DNA from: JABMRF01 sp964434235
GTDB taxonomy: Bacteria; Patescibacteriota; Patescibacteriia; UBA11705; JABHMO01
DNA: 64,000 nucleotides
Direction: 5' to 3'
NCBI GenBank assembly: GCA_964434235.1
Contig: CAYSUN010000001.1
Span: 33,977-97,976, forward strand
In this document: piece after piece, positions 16,016 through 25,316 of the stretch
Layout: each line of letters begins with the position of its first letter
Numbering within the stretch: the stretch's first letter is position 1
Translations under genes and position numbers: made by a program
The notes under the pieces: model-generated
Told to the model about the DNA's origin: nothing
The model's database searches: none
The model's input: the letters and a program-made list of their open reading frames with translations, nothing else

Positions 16016-18367
16016 CTATTTTGCAATATAACCTTTGTTGGTTTTGTACCAGTTAGATGTTCCAGCTCCACACTGTTTTAAATCTACAACGCCAGTAATT
16101 GCTTCAGATGGGGTAAGTGCTTTTTCACACGTTCCACCAGGTGTGAATGTTCCCTTCAGATTTACGCAGGTTTCAGGACTTGTTTTTATGCCGTTTTCGG
16201 GATTTGTCAATCCTAGGGAATAAGCAATTAAATCGCTTTTGCAACAACCAGATTCGCCTGCATCTAAATTATCTTCGGGGAAAAACACAATGTTTGCAAC
16301 TGTTCCTGATCCTCCGCCATGGACACATTGATTTGTTGATCCTGCATTTGATGAAATTGGATTTAAGTTTTCGATGGTGCCATTTCCATTACTAACACAT
16401 TTACTCATTAAATCATTTTGCTTATATGTGTCTTTGTTGGCTTTAGGACAACCTGTTGCAGCACATTCTGATGACCAGCCTGTGTTTGATTCAACTATTT
16501 TTCCTTCGCCTAGTGAAATAAATACATGTTGAAGTGTGCCACCGTTACATCGGAACATTGCTCCGGCCGGAAGTAGACTTGGATATTTTGATGCAGCCCC
16601 ACCACCAACAATAAGAGCTTTCCATCTTAAGTCAGTTAGTTGAGGTCCTAAGGCTCCAATACAAGTAGCGCCTGGTAGTTTGCAACCAGAGTTTTTTAAA
16701 ATTCTTGAAGATATTTTAGCACAACTATTTGGCGCTGTGAGGAAGTCTTTTGCATTAGCCCAAGCAGTACCAACATTTTTTATGTCAGTTGAAGTGCATT
16801 TCAAAAGTGAATTGTAGCAACCTGTACCACTATTGAATTTAGAGTAATCTGGAAATTTGGATGCATCCGCTTCTGGACATTCCCCAGTTGAAGGATCAAA
16901 GTTGGGTGGGTTGTAAGCGCTATCATCTGCCGTTGTTAAATTAGCTGCTATTCCATATTCACCTGGTTTATAAAAATAGGTAGAATCTGCTATTCCGCAA
17001 TCATCCCAGATGTCTTGAGCAGAGGCTGTTTTTAGACCTCGGTGAACTGGATCATTTATACCATATACTCCTCCAGAATAACTGGTTAAAACTATGTAAT
17101 GACCATTTTTAGTGAATTTGCACTTTGGATGATCTCTTCCAATTGACCTAATTATAACTGGAATTCCTTTTGAAAGTAATTCAATAAGTTTTGGGTCATC
17201 TTTTGGTCTGTTCCAAACAGATTCTGATTTTAGTCCGTTTGCAGTAGCCAATTCTGCCATCCCTTTGTCATCAAAACCACAACAAGTCTGAGCTTTGCTT
17301 CCAGAAACAGAGCCAGCTGGTGCGCGGATGCCATTTAGCTGTATCCATTTAGCAACGTCAGGTGGAGTAACACTAATTCCATAATAGTTCAAAACCATTG
17401 CAGATGAAGTTAGTCCACAGCCAGAAGATTGAATCACGTTAGTGTTGGGAGTGCCACCAGTGCTATTTGTCATTTTTGAATTTTTACAAAATTCTACAAA
17501 ATTATTTGCGCCCCATGGGTTTTTACTACACCACGCTGAATCTTTGACATTTGGATTGTTACAAAGTTCAGAAACTTTGTAAGTCTTTTCTAGCCATTCA
17601 CAGTAATTTACATCAGTTTTAGGATATTTGTCATTTTTAAATTTACAAGAAAAAATACCAAATTGAGGTGGGTTAGAAATGCCTGGCATTTCCATTTTGT
17701 AACCCGCAGTACCACAGGCGACCGCATATTTACCTAGGCCAGGAACTTCAACCTTACCATTTTGATAACTGCAATTATTGCCAGTTAGAGGATAACATGC
17801 CCATTGTATGTCAGTCTGAGCATAGTAAACAACTTTTCCTGTGCCAGTTGGGGTGTTTGTTACTGGAGTATTTGCAAATTCACTTTCATTGATTACTCCA
17901 TCTGAGACAGATTCAATTAGCGTTGTTTTTAGATTTACTAGATTGGGGTTTATTGTATTCAAAATAATGTTTGTGCACATGAGAATAACCAGACCGATTA
18001 AAGCACCAGATATCATTGATTTAGCTTTTTGTATTCCTGATGGATTTGCGCCTGCCAGAACATATAATAATCCACCAATCATCAAAATCAGTGTAGCCAC
18101 GATTCCTCCAAAAATTATTCCATAGTTATAAATTGCAACTAAATAATCAACGATCCAATTGGTTACATATGTTTGACCAGGAGTGAATTTAATGCTATCC
18201 CAGGCATCTAGACCAGGAATTTCTACACGAACTTTCGGAGCTGGTAGTTCAACTTCTTCCTGCACTTTTTGACTGTATGTGAGATGAAGAGGTATTAAAA
18301 TGAAAACAAAAATAATAATTGTTGAAAGAATGATTTTTTTATAATATTTTTTTTTTGTTTTTGTCAT
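16016..18367 (-). CDS. TrbC/VirB2-like domain fused to two papain-fold peptidase-like domains
   Basis: The 783-residue protein begins with a membrane signal (12-30) and a TrbC/VirB2-like helix pair (about 71-155) nearly the same as in the neighbouring gene. Next is a C39-type peptidase domain (from about 178): YYAQTDIQWACYPL, SSGCGLTSSAM with C317, GHYIVLTSY with H423 and INDP. A third domain has NSCAKISSRIL (C549) and QHVFISLGEGKIVESN (H614), resembling NlpC/P60 or CHAP amidases. C39_2 enzymes cut peptides; NlpC/P60 enzymes cut wall stem peptides. Very Cys-rich, as expected for a secreted disulfide protein. Catalytic roles are inferred from motif placement. Confidence 0.75.
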   Translation of the reverse strand: MTKTKKKYYKKIILSTIIIFVFILIPLHLTYSQKVQEEVELPAPKVRVEIPGLDAWDSIKFTPGQTYVTNWIVDYLVAIYNYGIIFGGIVATLILMIGGLLYVLAGANPSGIQKAKSMISGALIGLVILMCTNIILNTINPNLVNLKTTLIESVSDGVINESEFANTPVTNTPTGTGKVVYYAQTDIQWACYPLTGNNCSYQNGKVEVPGLGKYAVACGTAGYKMEMPGISNPPQFGIFSCKFKNDKYPKTDVNYCEWLEKTYKVSELCNNPNVKDSAWCSKNPWGANNFVEFCKNSKMTNSTGGTPNTNVIQSSGCGLTSSAMVLNYYGISVTPPDVAKWIQLNGIRAPAGSVSGSKAQTCCGFDDKGMAELATANGLKSESVWNRPKDDPKLIELLSKGIPVIIRSIGRDHPKCKFTKNGHYIVLTSYSGGVYGINDPVHRGLKTASAQDIWDDCGIADSTYFYKPGEYGIAANLTTADDSAYNPPNFDPSTGECPEADASKFPDYSKFNSGTGCYNSLLKCTSTDIKNVGTAWANAKDFLTAPNSCAKISSRILKNSGCKLPGATCIGALGPQLTDLRWKALIVGGGAASKYPSLLPAGAMFRCNGGTLQHVFISLGEGKIVESNTGWSSECAATGCPKANKDTYKQNDLMSKCVSNGNGTIENLNPISSNAGSTNQCVHGGGSGTVANIVFFPEDNLDAGESGCCKSDLIAYSLGLTNPENGIKTSPETCVNLKGTFTPGGTCEKALTPSEAITGVVDLKQCGAGTSNWYKTNKGYIAK

Positions 18368-18379
18368 TTTTGTTTTAAA

Positions 18380-19669
18380 TTATTTTAGGTTTATCAAATG
18401 TAACCCTTGTGTTGTTTTGTCAGTGTAATACAATTTTGAACCATCTTTTGAAACTTGCATTTGTTCAATTGAATATCCAACCTCTGGTTCAGCAACAAAA
18501 CTTTTAACACCTGTTTGTAAATTTATTTTGTATATATAATCAGGAATGTCATCAGCTAAAGCAGGAACTAACCCAGCGCCATAAGGTAGTTCTTTTGGTA
18601 CTGCACAGTACATTTCAGTGTTTGAAGAAAAAGTACATTTGTCAGCCCAAGTGTTCAGTTTTAGACTGTAATTGTTTTGACCAATATTATTTCCTGAAGC
18701 ATCCACTACATATAAAAGTGGCTTGTGATCAGAAAATTGATTTTGAACACTATAAACTAATTTGTTTCCATCTGGAGACCATTCTATTTGTGGGTCATAA
18801 CCATTAAGGTTTATTGATTTGAAATTTTCTTCATATTGACCCAAGAAAAATAGTTCACTTGTCGAAGCAGATTTGGCAGTTTTGTAACTAGCAATTATTT
18901 TGTTATTTGGTGACCATTCAGTAATAAAATTATTTGCTTCATCACCCATGTATTCAATGTATTTTTGATTTGAACCATCAGCATTAGCCGTTCCTAAGAA
19001 TTTATATTCTGGATTTGGGTTATCATCTTTAAAAACAATTTGACTGCCAGTATTATTAAAACCAAAGTCAGTCCAATCTTTTGGTAAACTTATTTGTTTG
19101 TCGTTTTCAAAGTTGTACAGAATATTTGAGCCATCGGGAAATTCCAAAATTGCTTTTTCTGAGTTTGGTGCCCATGTTATATTCTCAACATTTTTATAAG
19201 TTCTATTTGAGTATAATTCATGATCTCCATAAAATGTTATTTTTTGAAAAAGTCCAGTGTTCTTATTGTAAACTATAGTGTCATTTCCATCAGGAGTTAA
19301 TGCTAGACTATCAACAGTTTGAAGACTTAAATTTGTTATGGCAGTAATACCCCCTTTCGCATATGAGTCAGCAGTTGTTTCGTAATCAATTTCTGGAGTT
19401 ATTTTAATAACAGCGTTAAAATCACTTTCCTCCGCGACTTCAGCTTGTGGAACTTCAGATTCTCCTGGAGTGAAAATTCCAGGTTGCTCACCTTGATTAG
19501 CTCCTTCTAATTGTTTGATATCAATCTCTGTTTTTTCACCAACTTCTTCATCAATGACGATTGATTTGAAAAATAATTGGTAAATACCTAGTCCAATTAA
19601 AATACACAAAAGAATAAACGCAAATATTAAAGCAATCTTTTTCCAGTCAAAGTTTTGTAAATTGAACAT
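18380..19669 (-). CDS. Membrane-anchored beta-propeller (TolB/WD-like)
   Basis: A single N-terminal helix (12-33) anchors a 429-residue protein. After an acidic linker come repeated propeller blades with the pattern W-SPDG/N-x-K (TWAPNSEKAILEF, EWSPNNKIIASY, EWSPDGNKLVYS, VSKDGSKLYYTD), as in TolB or DPP-IV-type propellers. Such domains hold protein partners rather than catalyse. It lies between the low-complexity protein and the TrbC-peptidase fusion in the same operon, with gaps of 12 and 24 bases, so it is probably the scaffold of that envelope system. Confidence 0.75.
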   Translation of the reverse strand: MFNLQNFDWKKIALIFAFILLCILIGLGIYQLFFKSIVIDEEVGEKTEIDIKQLEGANQGEQPGIFTPGESEVPQAEVAEESDFNAVIKITPEIDYETTADSYAKGGITAITNLSLQTVDSLALTPDGNDTIVYNKNTGLFQKITFYGDHELYSNRTYKNVENITWAPNSEKAILEFPDGSNILYNFENDKQISLPKDWTDFGFNNTGSQIVFKDDNPNPEYKFLGTANADGSNQKYIEYMGDEANNFITEWSPNNKIIASYKTAKSASTSELFFLGQYEENFKSINLNGYDPQIEWSPDGNKLVYSVQNQFSDHKPLLYVVDASGNNIGQNNYSLKLNTWADKCTFSSNTEMYCAVPKELPYGAGLVPALADDIPDYIYKINLQTGVKSFVAEPEVGYSIEQMQVSKDGSKLYYTDKTTQGLHLINLK

Positions 19670-19693
19670 AATTTTATCTTTATTTTATGAATT

Positions 19694-21277
19694 TTAGAAT
19701 AAACCTGAAATGTCGCCACTTAAAGCTTCTGCTAAAACTACTCCAGCTAAAACTGCAGCCACAATAATAATTATTACAGGTAGAATTGGACCGACACAAA
19801 ATGCACAAGTAGAGCAACACATTCGGCAACCTTTGATTATTTTTATAATAACTTTAAATACTTTTCCTATTTTGCCACCAAATTTAGTAAACCACTGGGC
19901 AATACTACAACTAAATTTAAATTGTTTAGTTGGTAAACAACTGTTGAATTTTTTCATTGGATTCATTCTATCTATACAATCAGTAGCGTTTTTTCTGGCC
20001 ATTGCTTTCATTTTATTGGCTTTTTGATTTGCCATTTCTTTGGCTTTTTGTTTAACGAGGTCAGCATTTTCCTTCATTGATCTTTGTCTTATGGCGTTTA
20101 ACTGTAGTTGCATCTGTTTTGCCTTTTGTTGCATGGCTTTGGCTTGGGCAATCGGGGATTGTCTTTGGTTTGACTCGTTTTTGTTTTCTGATCCGCTTGG
20201 TTTGTCTTCTGGGGAAGGTGGTTCATCTTGATTTTCGCTGTAGGGCGTAGTGCCCTCTTTTTCGGATTGTTTTTGTTTGCGAAAATCTTGTAAACTTTGA
20301 TTTTGATCTTGTTGTCTTTTCTGATCAATGGCCCGTTGTCTATCAAGTTGTCTTTTTATAGATCTTTCATGATCAGCATCACCAGTTGTTCTACCGCCAA
20401 GTGGTTCAGCATACCTAGGTTTTGCTGGTGGAGTAGGTTGTTGTTGCTGTTGTTGTTCAGAAGCTCTTTGCTGATTTACCGGGGGTGCAGAAAGATCTGG
20501 GATGTTGCCGTCAGCCATTTGAGTGGCAGCTTGATTTTGTTTGTTTTTTTCTTGATCTGAAAATTCGCCTTCAGGATTTGTTGAGGTGGATTCTGGTTCT
20601 GTTGGGTTATTGGTTTCCTGTTTTTTTGCTTCTTCATCCCCATTCTTTCCATCTTCAGATTTTAAATTGTCAGATTCTGGGTTGTCATTTTTTGGTTCTT
20701 CTGTTTGATTGTTGTTGTCAGGTTTTCTATTGTCAACAAAAGCTGGACTTGGATTACTGGCGTCGTTGTTATTATTCTTGCTATCGTCGCCGTTACCTTC
20801 TTCATCTTCTTTACTGTCGTCGTCATCATTCTGATTTTTTGAAGTTTTTTTCTTGGCTTCGGCAAGCGCTTGGCCATCAGCTGTTTTTTTGCCTCCAGCG
20901 GTTGGCTTACCAGATTCTTGTCCTGGTATTTCGGGTTTCTTTTTTTTGGTTTTTTTCTTTTTCCTAGTATTTTCGTTACTGCTTGTAGTAGTTCGATTGT
21001 CTTGGTTCATTAAACCATTTTCAGCAGGATCTTTAGTCTCAATTTTTTGCCTTGATGATTGGGTTTGTGGAGTTAGATTTATTTCGATCTCTTTTTCTTC
21101 AGGTTCAATTTTACTGGTTATTGAGATTTCTTCTTGTTCTTCAGTTGGCGGGTTAGATTGATTATTTGATTTATTCGGAGTAATTGTTTGATTATCTAAA
21201 ACAATATTAGCATTACTCGGTAATGATTTTAGCTCTATACTTTCATTTTTATCCTTTGTTTTATTATCGTCTGCCAT
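19694..21277 (-). CDS. Low-complexity Gln/Asn/Lys-rich protein with Cys-rich membrane C-terminus
   Basis: The 527-residue protein has a long disordered region (1-430) rich in E, N, Q, K, S and P with a Q7 run, followed by a Gln/Lys coiled coil. The last 90 residues hold eight Cys (including GCRMCCSTCAFC) and a strongly hydrophobic end (PILPVIIIIVAAVLAGVV). No signal peptide is present. It is the first gene of the minus-strand envelope operon, under the promoter at 21386-21414. The end could be a membrane anchor or pore with the charged part inside the cell. Family unknown. Long open frames on the opposite strand are by-products of its repetitive codons. Confidence 0.65.
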   Translation of the reverse strand: MADDNKTKDKNESIELKSLPSNANIVLDNQTITPNKSNNQSNPPTEEQEEISITSKIEPEEKEIEINLTPQTQSSRQKIETKDPAENGLMNQDNRTTTSSNENTRKKKKTKKKKPEIPGQESGKPTAGGKKTADGQALAEAKKKTSKNQNDDDDSKEDEEGNGDDSKNNNNDASNPSPAFVDNRKPDNNNQTEEPKNDNPESDNLKSEDGKNGDEEAKKQETNNPTEPESTSTNPEGEFSDQEKNKQNQAATQMADGNIPDLSAPPVNQQRASEQQQQQQPTPPAKPRYAEPLGGRTTGDADHERSIKRQLDRQRAIDQKRQQDQNQSLQDFRKQKQSEKEGTTPYSENQDEPPSPEDKPSGSENKNESNQRQSPIAQAKAMQQKAKQMQLQLNAIRQRSMKENADLVKQKAKEMANQKANKMKAMARKNATDCIDRMNPMKKFNSCLPTKQFKFSCSIAQWFTKFGGKIGKVFKVIIKIIKGCRMCCSTCAFCVGPILPVIIIIVAAVLAGVVLAEALSGDISGLF

Positions 21278-21385
21278 TTGAGAAATTTTGATAGATTAGA
21301 TCGAAATTACATGAAAAATATTAATATCTAAAATTAACAGATATTATTTTGAAATACGGTCTTTGTTTTTGTATTTTCTGTTAAT

Positions 21386-21414
21386 ATTGTATAATAATTA
21401 TACTTTAGCGTCAA
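21386..21414 (-). promoter_or_regulatory. Promoter of the TrbC-hydrolase operon
   Basis: On the minus strand: TTGACG (21409-21414), 17-base spacer, TACAAT (21386-21391). GTATAAT-A-ATTATAC (21389-21403), a 15-base palindrome, lies across the spacer and -10 and could be an operator. Leader about 100 bases. Confidence 0.6.
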
Positions 21415-21424
21415 AAGCAAAAGT

Positions 21425-21600
21425 GGGTAAATACACAAGAAATCAAAAAACCAAGAAAACAAGAAAGCAAGAAAGTATGAAAGCAAATACTTAGCCTTTG
21501 TAAAGTATCTTAAGCTACCCTTTGTTTCTTAGTTTCTTATTTCTTTATTTCTTTATTTCTTTTTAACTCACTATTCATTACTTATTTACTTAACACTTAA
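21425..21600. repeat. Low-complexity AAGAAA-CAAG / TTTCTTATTTC region
   Basis: The left half is made of CAAGAAA-type words, the right half of TTTCTTA-type words, so the two can pair imperfectly. It ends with CTTAACACTTAACTTAAC words. It fills most of the 330-base divergent gap 21278-21609. Similar words recur at 32420-32515, 33830-33955 and 48640-48700. Confidence 0.6.
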
Positions 21601-21609
21601 CTTAACTCT

Positions 21610-22722
21610 ATGAAAAAATTTATTTTGGTTTTGATTTTATGTTTGTTGGCTATTCCAGCTGTTACTTTAGCGGGTGGATCTTCAGATGAAAATGTTTTTA
21701 TTCCAAAAGAACAAGTAATTTCTGATAATTATTTTGTTATTGGTAATACAGTTGATATTTCAGGTACATTAGAAAAAGATGCTTACATTATCGGACAAAA
21801 TGTCGTAATTAGTGGAACTATTAAAGGTGATTTGATTGGCGTTGCTAACAGTTTAAGAATTGACGGAGTAGTTGAGGGTAATGTTCGATTTTTAGCTTCT
21901 GAAATGGATATCAAGGGTGAAGTTTATAAAAATATTACAGTTGCTTCTGGTAATTTAGTTGTTTTAGGCAAATTAAATCAAGATTTAATTGGAGCAGTTG
22001 GTTCTGCTGATTTACAAGGCGAAATGTTGGGGAATGTAAATCTTGTGGCTAGCAAAGTAAATGTGGATAAAAATATTGCTGGTAATTTATCATTACGTTT
22101 AGATGAAAATGGGACAATGTCTTTTGCTGAAGAAGTGGAAATTGGAGGAAATTTAGCTTATTCTCCAATTAAAAAGGAAGTTGAGGGTTTATCTGGAGTA
22201 ACGGTTGTAGGAGAAACGAAGTTATTGAAAATAAATAAAAGTCTTAATATTAACAAAGCGTATAATTATATTTATTTATATAGTCGAATTGCTTATTTTT
22301 TATCTTTGTTGATGATAGTTTTAGTAATGTTAAGTTTCATGAAAAAATTTACTGTTCAGTTATCTTCACTTTTAGCCAAAGAACCACTTAGATGTTTTAA
22401 TAAAGGTTTTTGGTTTGTAATTTTAGTTCCGCTTGTTTGTTTGCTCTTGTTGTTCACTTTGGTTGGTTTGCCATTGGCCGGGATACTTATGGCTTTGTAT
22501 ATTATAGTTTTTTATATTAGTAAAATTTTTGTTGGGTTAGCAGTTGGTATGGTTGTCTTGAAACAAGATTTTACAAAAGCAAAGTTAATTTGGCCAGCAG
22601 TGTTAGGTGTATTTTTAGTTGTAATTGGAGTTTCAATACCATTTATTGGTTTTCTGGTTAACTTATTGCTAACTTCCGCTGGGTTTGGAGCGCTTTATAT
22701 AATTTTGAAAAGGGAAAAGTAA
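21610..22722 (+). CDS. Bactofilin-like (polymer-forming) protein with membrane C-terminus
   Basis: The 370-residue protein has a signal peptide (1-21), a domain of about 150 residues with repeating short beta segments (GNTVDISGTLEKDAYIIG, NVVISGTIKGDLIGVANSL), the right-handed beta-helix pattern of polymer-forming cytoskeletal (bactofilin-like) domains, then four membrane helices (about 220-365). Classical bactofilins are cytoplasmic and lack a signal peptide, so this membrane-linked, exported form is a variant. It may build a surface or periplasm-like scaffold. It is divergent from the TrbC-hydrolase operon. Start ATG follows the low-complexity stretch; no Shine-Dalgarno site. Confidence 0.7.
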   Translation: MKKFILVLILCLLAIPAVTLAGGSSDENVFIPKEQVISDNYFVIGNTVDISGTLEKDAYIIGQNVVISGTIKGDLIGVANSLRIDGVVEGNVRFLASEMDIKGEVYKNITVASGNLVVLGKLNQDLIGAVGSADLQGEMLGNVNLVASKVNVDKNIAGNLSLRLDENGTMSFAEEVEIGGNLAYSPIKKEVEGLSGVTVVGETKLLKINKSLNINKAYNYIYLYSRIAYFLSLLMIVLVMLSFMKKFTVQLSSLLAKEPLRCFNKGFWFVILVPLVCLLLLFTLVGLPLAGILMALYIIVFYISKIFVGLAVGMVVLKQDFTKAKLIWPAVLGVFLVVIGVSIPFIGFLVNLLLTSAGFGALYIILKREK

Positions 22723-22737
22723 AAAGTAAAGAAACAA

Positions 22738-22820
22738 ACAGTGTTAAGTATTAAGTGTTAAGTATTAAGTATTAAGTAAATTTGTAATATTCGTAGATTC
22801 GTAGCTAATTCGTAATTTGT
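22738..22820. repeat. Low-complexity TTAAGTATTAAGT and ATTCGTAG repeats
   Basis: Four or five copies of TTAAGTRTTAAG are followed by ATTCGTAGATTCGTAGC and ATTCGTAATTTG. Both word families recur in other gaps of this window. Confidence 0.65.
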
Positions 22821-22825
22821 AAACT

Positions 22826-24193
22826 ATGAACATAGATAAATCAATTTTCAAAGCTTATGACATTCGCGGAGTTTATCCTTCGCAAGTTAATAAGGAAATG
22901 GCTTATAAATTAGGCCAATCTTTTGCTGAATTTATGAAAGTAGAGCTTCAAAAAGATAATTTGAAATTAGTTGTTGGGCAAGACATGAGATTGTCGTCTT
23001 CAGAATTATTTGAAGCTTTAACTGCTGGAATAACTGATCAAGGTGTTGATGTTGTCGATATTGGTTTAGTTTCAACTCCAACCTTTTATTTCGCAGTAGC
23101 TAAATTTGGTTATGATGGTGGAATTCAAGTTTCAGCTTCGCATAATCCTTCAGAATATAATGGATTTAAAATGGTTAGAGGCGGGGCAGTGCCGATTAGT
23201 GGAGATACTGGAATTTTGGAATTAGCCGTGTTGATGGCTGAGCAAGAGTTTGTGCCAACGGAAAATAAAGGCGTGATTGAAAAGCATGAAAATATTCTTG
23301 ATGAGCATTTAGCTTATGCTTTGACTTGGGCTGATTTGTCAAAAATTAAACCACTGAAAATTGTAATTGATTCAGCTAATGCGATGGGCGGACCATTGTT
23401 TGAAAAACTTTTTGAAAAATTGCCTTGCGAAATTATAAAATTAAATTTTGATTTAGATGGAACTTTCCCAGCTCATGAAGCAGATCCACTAAAAGATGAA
23501 AATAACAAACAATTACAAGACAAAGTTTTGGAAACCAAAGCTGATCTTGGAATTGCACTTGATGGTGATGGGGATAGAATATTTTTTATTGATAATACAG
23601 GCAAAACGATTGAGCCAGCAATTATTAGGGGAATACTGTCACAAATATTTCTGGCCGATAACCCTGGAGCTACTATTTGCTATGATATACGGCCAGGCAA
23701 AATTACCATTGATATGATCGAAGAAGCTGGAGGTGTGCCAGTTGTCACAAGAGTTGGACATTCTTTGATAAAAGAAAAAGCTCGAGAAGTTGGAGCAGTT
23801 TTTGCCGGTGAATCAAGTGGACATTTTTTTGTAAAAATGCCTTTTGGTATTTTTGAAATGCCAATGATTGTAACTTTAAAATTGTTAGAAAAATTTTCTC
23901 AGTCAAATAAAACAGTGGCTGAGCAAGTCGCGCCACTGTATAAATATGCTCATTCAGGTGAAATAAATTTTTCTGTTGAAGACAAAGCAGAAGTATTTAA
24001 TCTTTTGGAAGAAAGATATGGAGCTAATCTGATTTATGATTTTGATGGTTTAAGTTTTGAGTGGTCTGATTGGTGGTTTAATGTTCGACCATCAAATACA
24101 GAAAATAAAGTTCGCTTGAACTTGGAAGCAATATCAGAAGATATAATGAAAGAAAAGCGTGATGAGGTCTCGGACTTTATAAAATCAGCTTAA
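22826..24193 (+). CDS. Phosphomannomutase/phosphoglucomutase
   Basis: The 455-residue alpha-D-phosphohexomutase shows all four family motifs: active-site Ser loop SASHNPSEYNGFKM, metal loop DGDGDR, sugar loop GESSGHFF and phosphate loop RPSNTENKVRLNLEA. It interconverts hexose 1- and 6-phosphates and so feeds nucleotide-sugar and surface glycan synthesis. Whether it prefers mannose or glucose cannot be decided by eye; length and motifs resemble AlgC/ManB-type enzymes. Transcript ends at the hairpin at 24212. No Shine-Dalgarno site. Confidence 0.93.
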   Translation: MNIDKSIFKAYDIRGVYPSQVNKEMAYKLGQSFAEFMKVELQKDNLKLVVGQDMRLSSSELFEALTAGITDQGVDVVDIGLVSTPTFYFAVAKFGYDGGIQVSASHNPSEYNGFKMVRGGAVPISGDTGILELAVLMAEQEFVPTENKGVIEKHENILDEHLAYALTWADLSKIKPLKIVIDSANAMGGPLFEKLFEKLPCEIIKLNFDLDGTFPAHEADPLKDENNKQLQDKVLETKADLGIALDGDGDRIFFIDNTGKTIEPAIIRGILSQIFLADNPGATICYDIRPGKITIDMIEEAGGVPVVTRVGHSLIKEKAREVGAVFAGESSGHFFVKMPFGIFEMPMIVTLKLLEKFSQSNKTVAEQVAPLYKYAHSGEINFSVEDKAEVFNLLEERYGANLIYDFDGLSFEWSDWWFNVRPSNTENKVRLNLEAISEDIMKEKRDEVSDFIKSA

Positions 24194-24211
24194 GATATTT
24201 TTAAACGTGAA

Positions 24212-24239
24212 AAGAGGCATCCTAGTGGGGATGCCTCTT
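24212..24239. terminator. Bidirectional terminator
   Basis: AAGAGGCATCC and GGATGCCTCTT form an 11-bp perfect stem between the convergent mutase and lipoprotein genes. It is stable but has only a weak T-run on the plus side. Confidence 0.75.
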
Positions 24240-24258
24240 GCTGTTGAAGGGGGAAAAC

Positions 24259-25044
24259 CTAGCGCTTTGCCGTTTTCTTTGATTCATAGGAAAGCCTTGA
24301 ACTGAGCTTTCCCCTTGTTGCCATGGGAACAATTGCCAGAATCTTTTCCAACCGCGGATCCTCAATCGAGAAAATGTGCATTTCCTGATAAAGTGTTTCG
24401 GCGGCCGTGTCGATTCGATTGTTTTGAATCATGGCAAAAACCAATTCGTACATCCATGGGTCAGTGGAAGGGTTCCACTGTTCCAGGTCAAACAGCTCTC
24501 GCAGGTTGGAATATTCACCCTTTACGTCGAGGAGTTTTATTCCCCTCATCGCCTTGATTTGTTCGATTCTTTTCTTGGCATACCGCATTTCCATATTCAG
24601 GGGAATCCAGCCTTGTCCAATGTAGTCAGAAATGGTCCAGAGTTGTTCTTTCTTCATCGCGTAATCGTAGAATTCCATGATGAGCTGTTGCTTCTCTTTC
24701 TTTTCAGAACTTGAAAATCCAAAGCTCAAAAACGTATGAGCCTTGGTTGGTTGACCTTCCGCCAAAAAGTTTCTGAACGTCTGCATCTTAACATTTGAAA
24801 GTAAACTGAACTTCTCATTTCTGAAGTACGTACGCAGAGTTGCGGCATGCTCAAGAATGTAGTCATTCAATTCGAAGAATGCGTCCTTCGTTCTTTCTCC
24901 TTCAATTCCGTTAATTTTCAAAGTTGCGTATTCCAATGCAAGTTCACTGCATTCTTCAAAAACTTCTTCTTGCGTTTTGAAGCAACCGGAAAAGGTTGAA
25001 ATCGACACTATCGCTACAATTACCAGAACCAATGCGTTCTTCAT
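24259..25044 (-). CDS. Putative lipoprotein, 261 aa
   Basis: A signal sequence (1-20) ends in a lipobox-like FSGC with C21. The rest is helical and charged (FEECSELALEYATLKI, FYDYAMKKEQLWTIS, RIEQIKAM) with no known domain. The coding sequence is clearly richer in G and C than the genes around it. Its promoter (25100-25128) is TTGACA-N17-TATACT, and AGGAGAT precedes the ATG by 6 bases. It is divergent from the equally atypical operon at 25317. Function unknown; exported lipoproteins of this kind often act in the envelope. Confidence 0.75.
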   Translation of the reverse strand: MKNALVLVIVAIVSISTFSGCFKTQEEVFEECSELALEYATLKINGIEGERTKDAFFELNDYILEHAATLRTYFRNEKFSLLSNVKMQTFRNFLAEGQPTKAHTFLSFGFSSSEKKEKQQLIMEFYDYAMKKEQLWTISDYIGQGWIPLNMEMRYAKKRIEQIKAMRGIKLLDVKGEYSNLRELFDLEQWNPSTDPWMYELVFAMIQNNRIDTAAETLYQEMHIFSIEDPRLEKILAIVPMATRGKLSSRLSYESKKTAKR

Positions 25045-25099
25045 GTGGGATCTCCTGTGAAAGGTTGAAAAATTATAAAATGAACTTCAAACTAATAGC

Positions 25100-25128
25100 A
25101 GTATAGCACATATTTATATTTTTGTCAA
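25100..25128 (-). promoter_or_regulatory. Sigma-70 promoter of the lipoprotein gene
   Basis: On the minus strand: TTGACA (25123-25128), 17-base spacer, TATACT (25100-25105), preceded by TGC. Leader about 50 bases. Confidence 0.85.
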
Positions 25129-25240
25129 CAGTAGCTTGTTTTGATTATGATTGGTCTTATATAAGTAAATAAAGATAGTTGTTTATTTTATGATTATTTA
25201 TGTGTAATTTTAGATTAATTTTTTGTTTATCTTATCGATA

Positions 25241-25269
25241 TTGACATAATATAAAATATATGCTATAAT
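25241..25269 (+). promoter_or_regulatory. Perfect consensus sigma-70 promoter
   Basis: TTGACA (25241-25246), 17-base spacer, TATAAT (25264-25269) with TGC in front, i.e. consensus -35, spacing and extended -10. It drives the operon at 25317. Confidence 0.9.
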
Positions 25270-25316
25270 TACAAGAATCTGTTTATTGACAATCTACTAA
25301 AAAAAAGGAGAAAATC

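Noticed and set aside
19710..21161. Long plus-strand frames opposite the low-complexity gene
   Set aside because: They mirror the repetitive Gln, Lys and Glu codons of the real minus-strand gene and lack start signals.
14601..21277. A complete type IV secretion system
   Set aside because: Only TrbC/VirB2-like domains are present. No VirB4, VirB6 or VirD4 gene could be found in the window.
23496..23936. Alternative frames within the phosphohexomutase gene
   Set aside because: Shadows of the real gene, whose four family motifs are all in one continuous frame.
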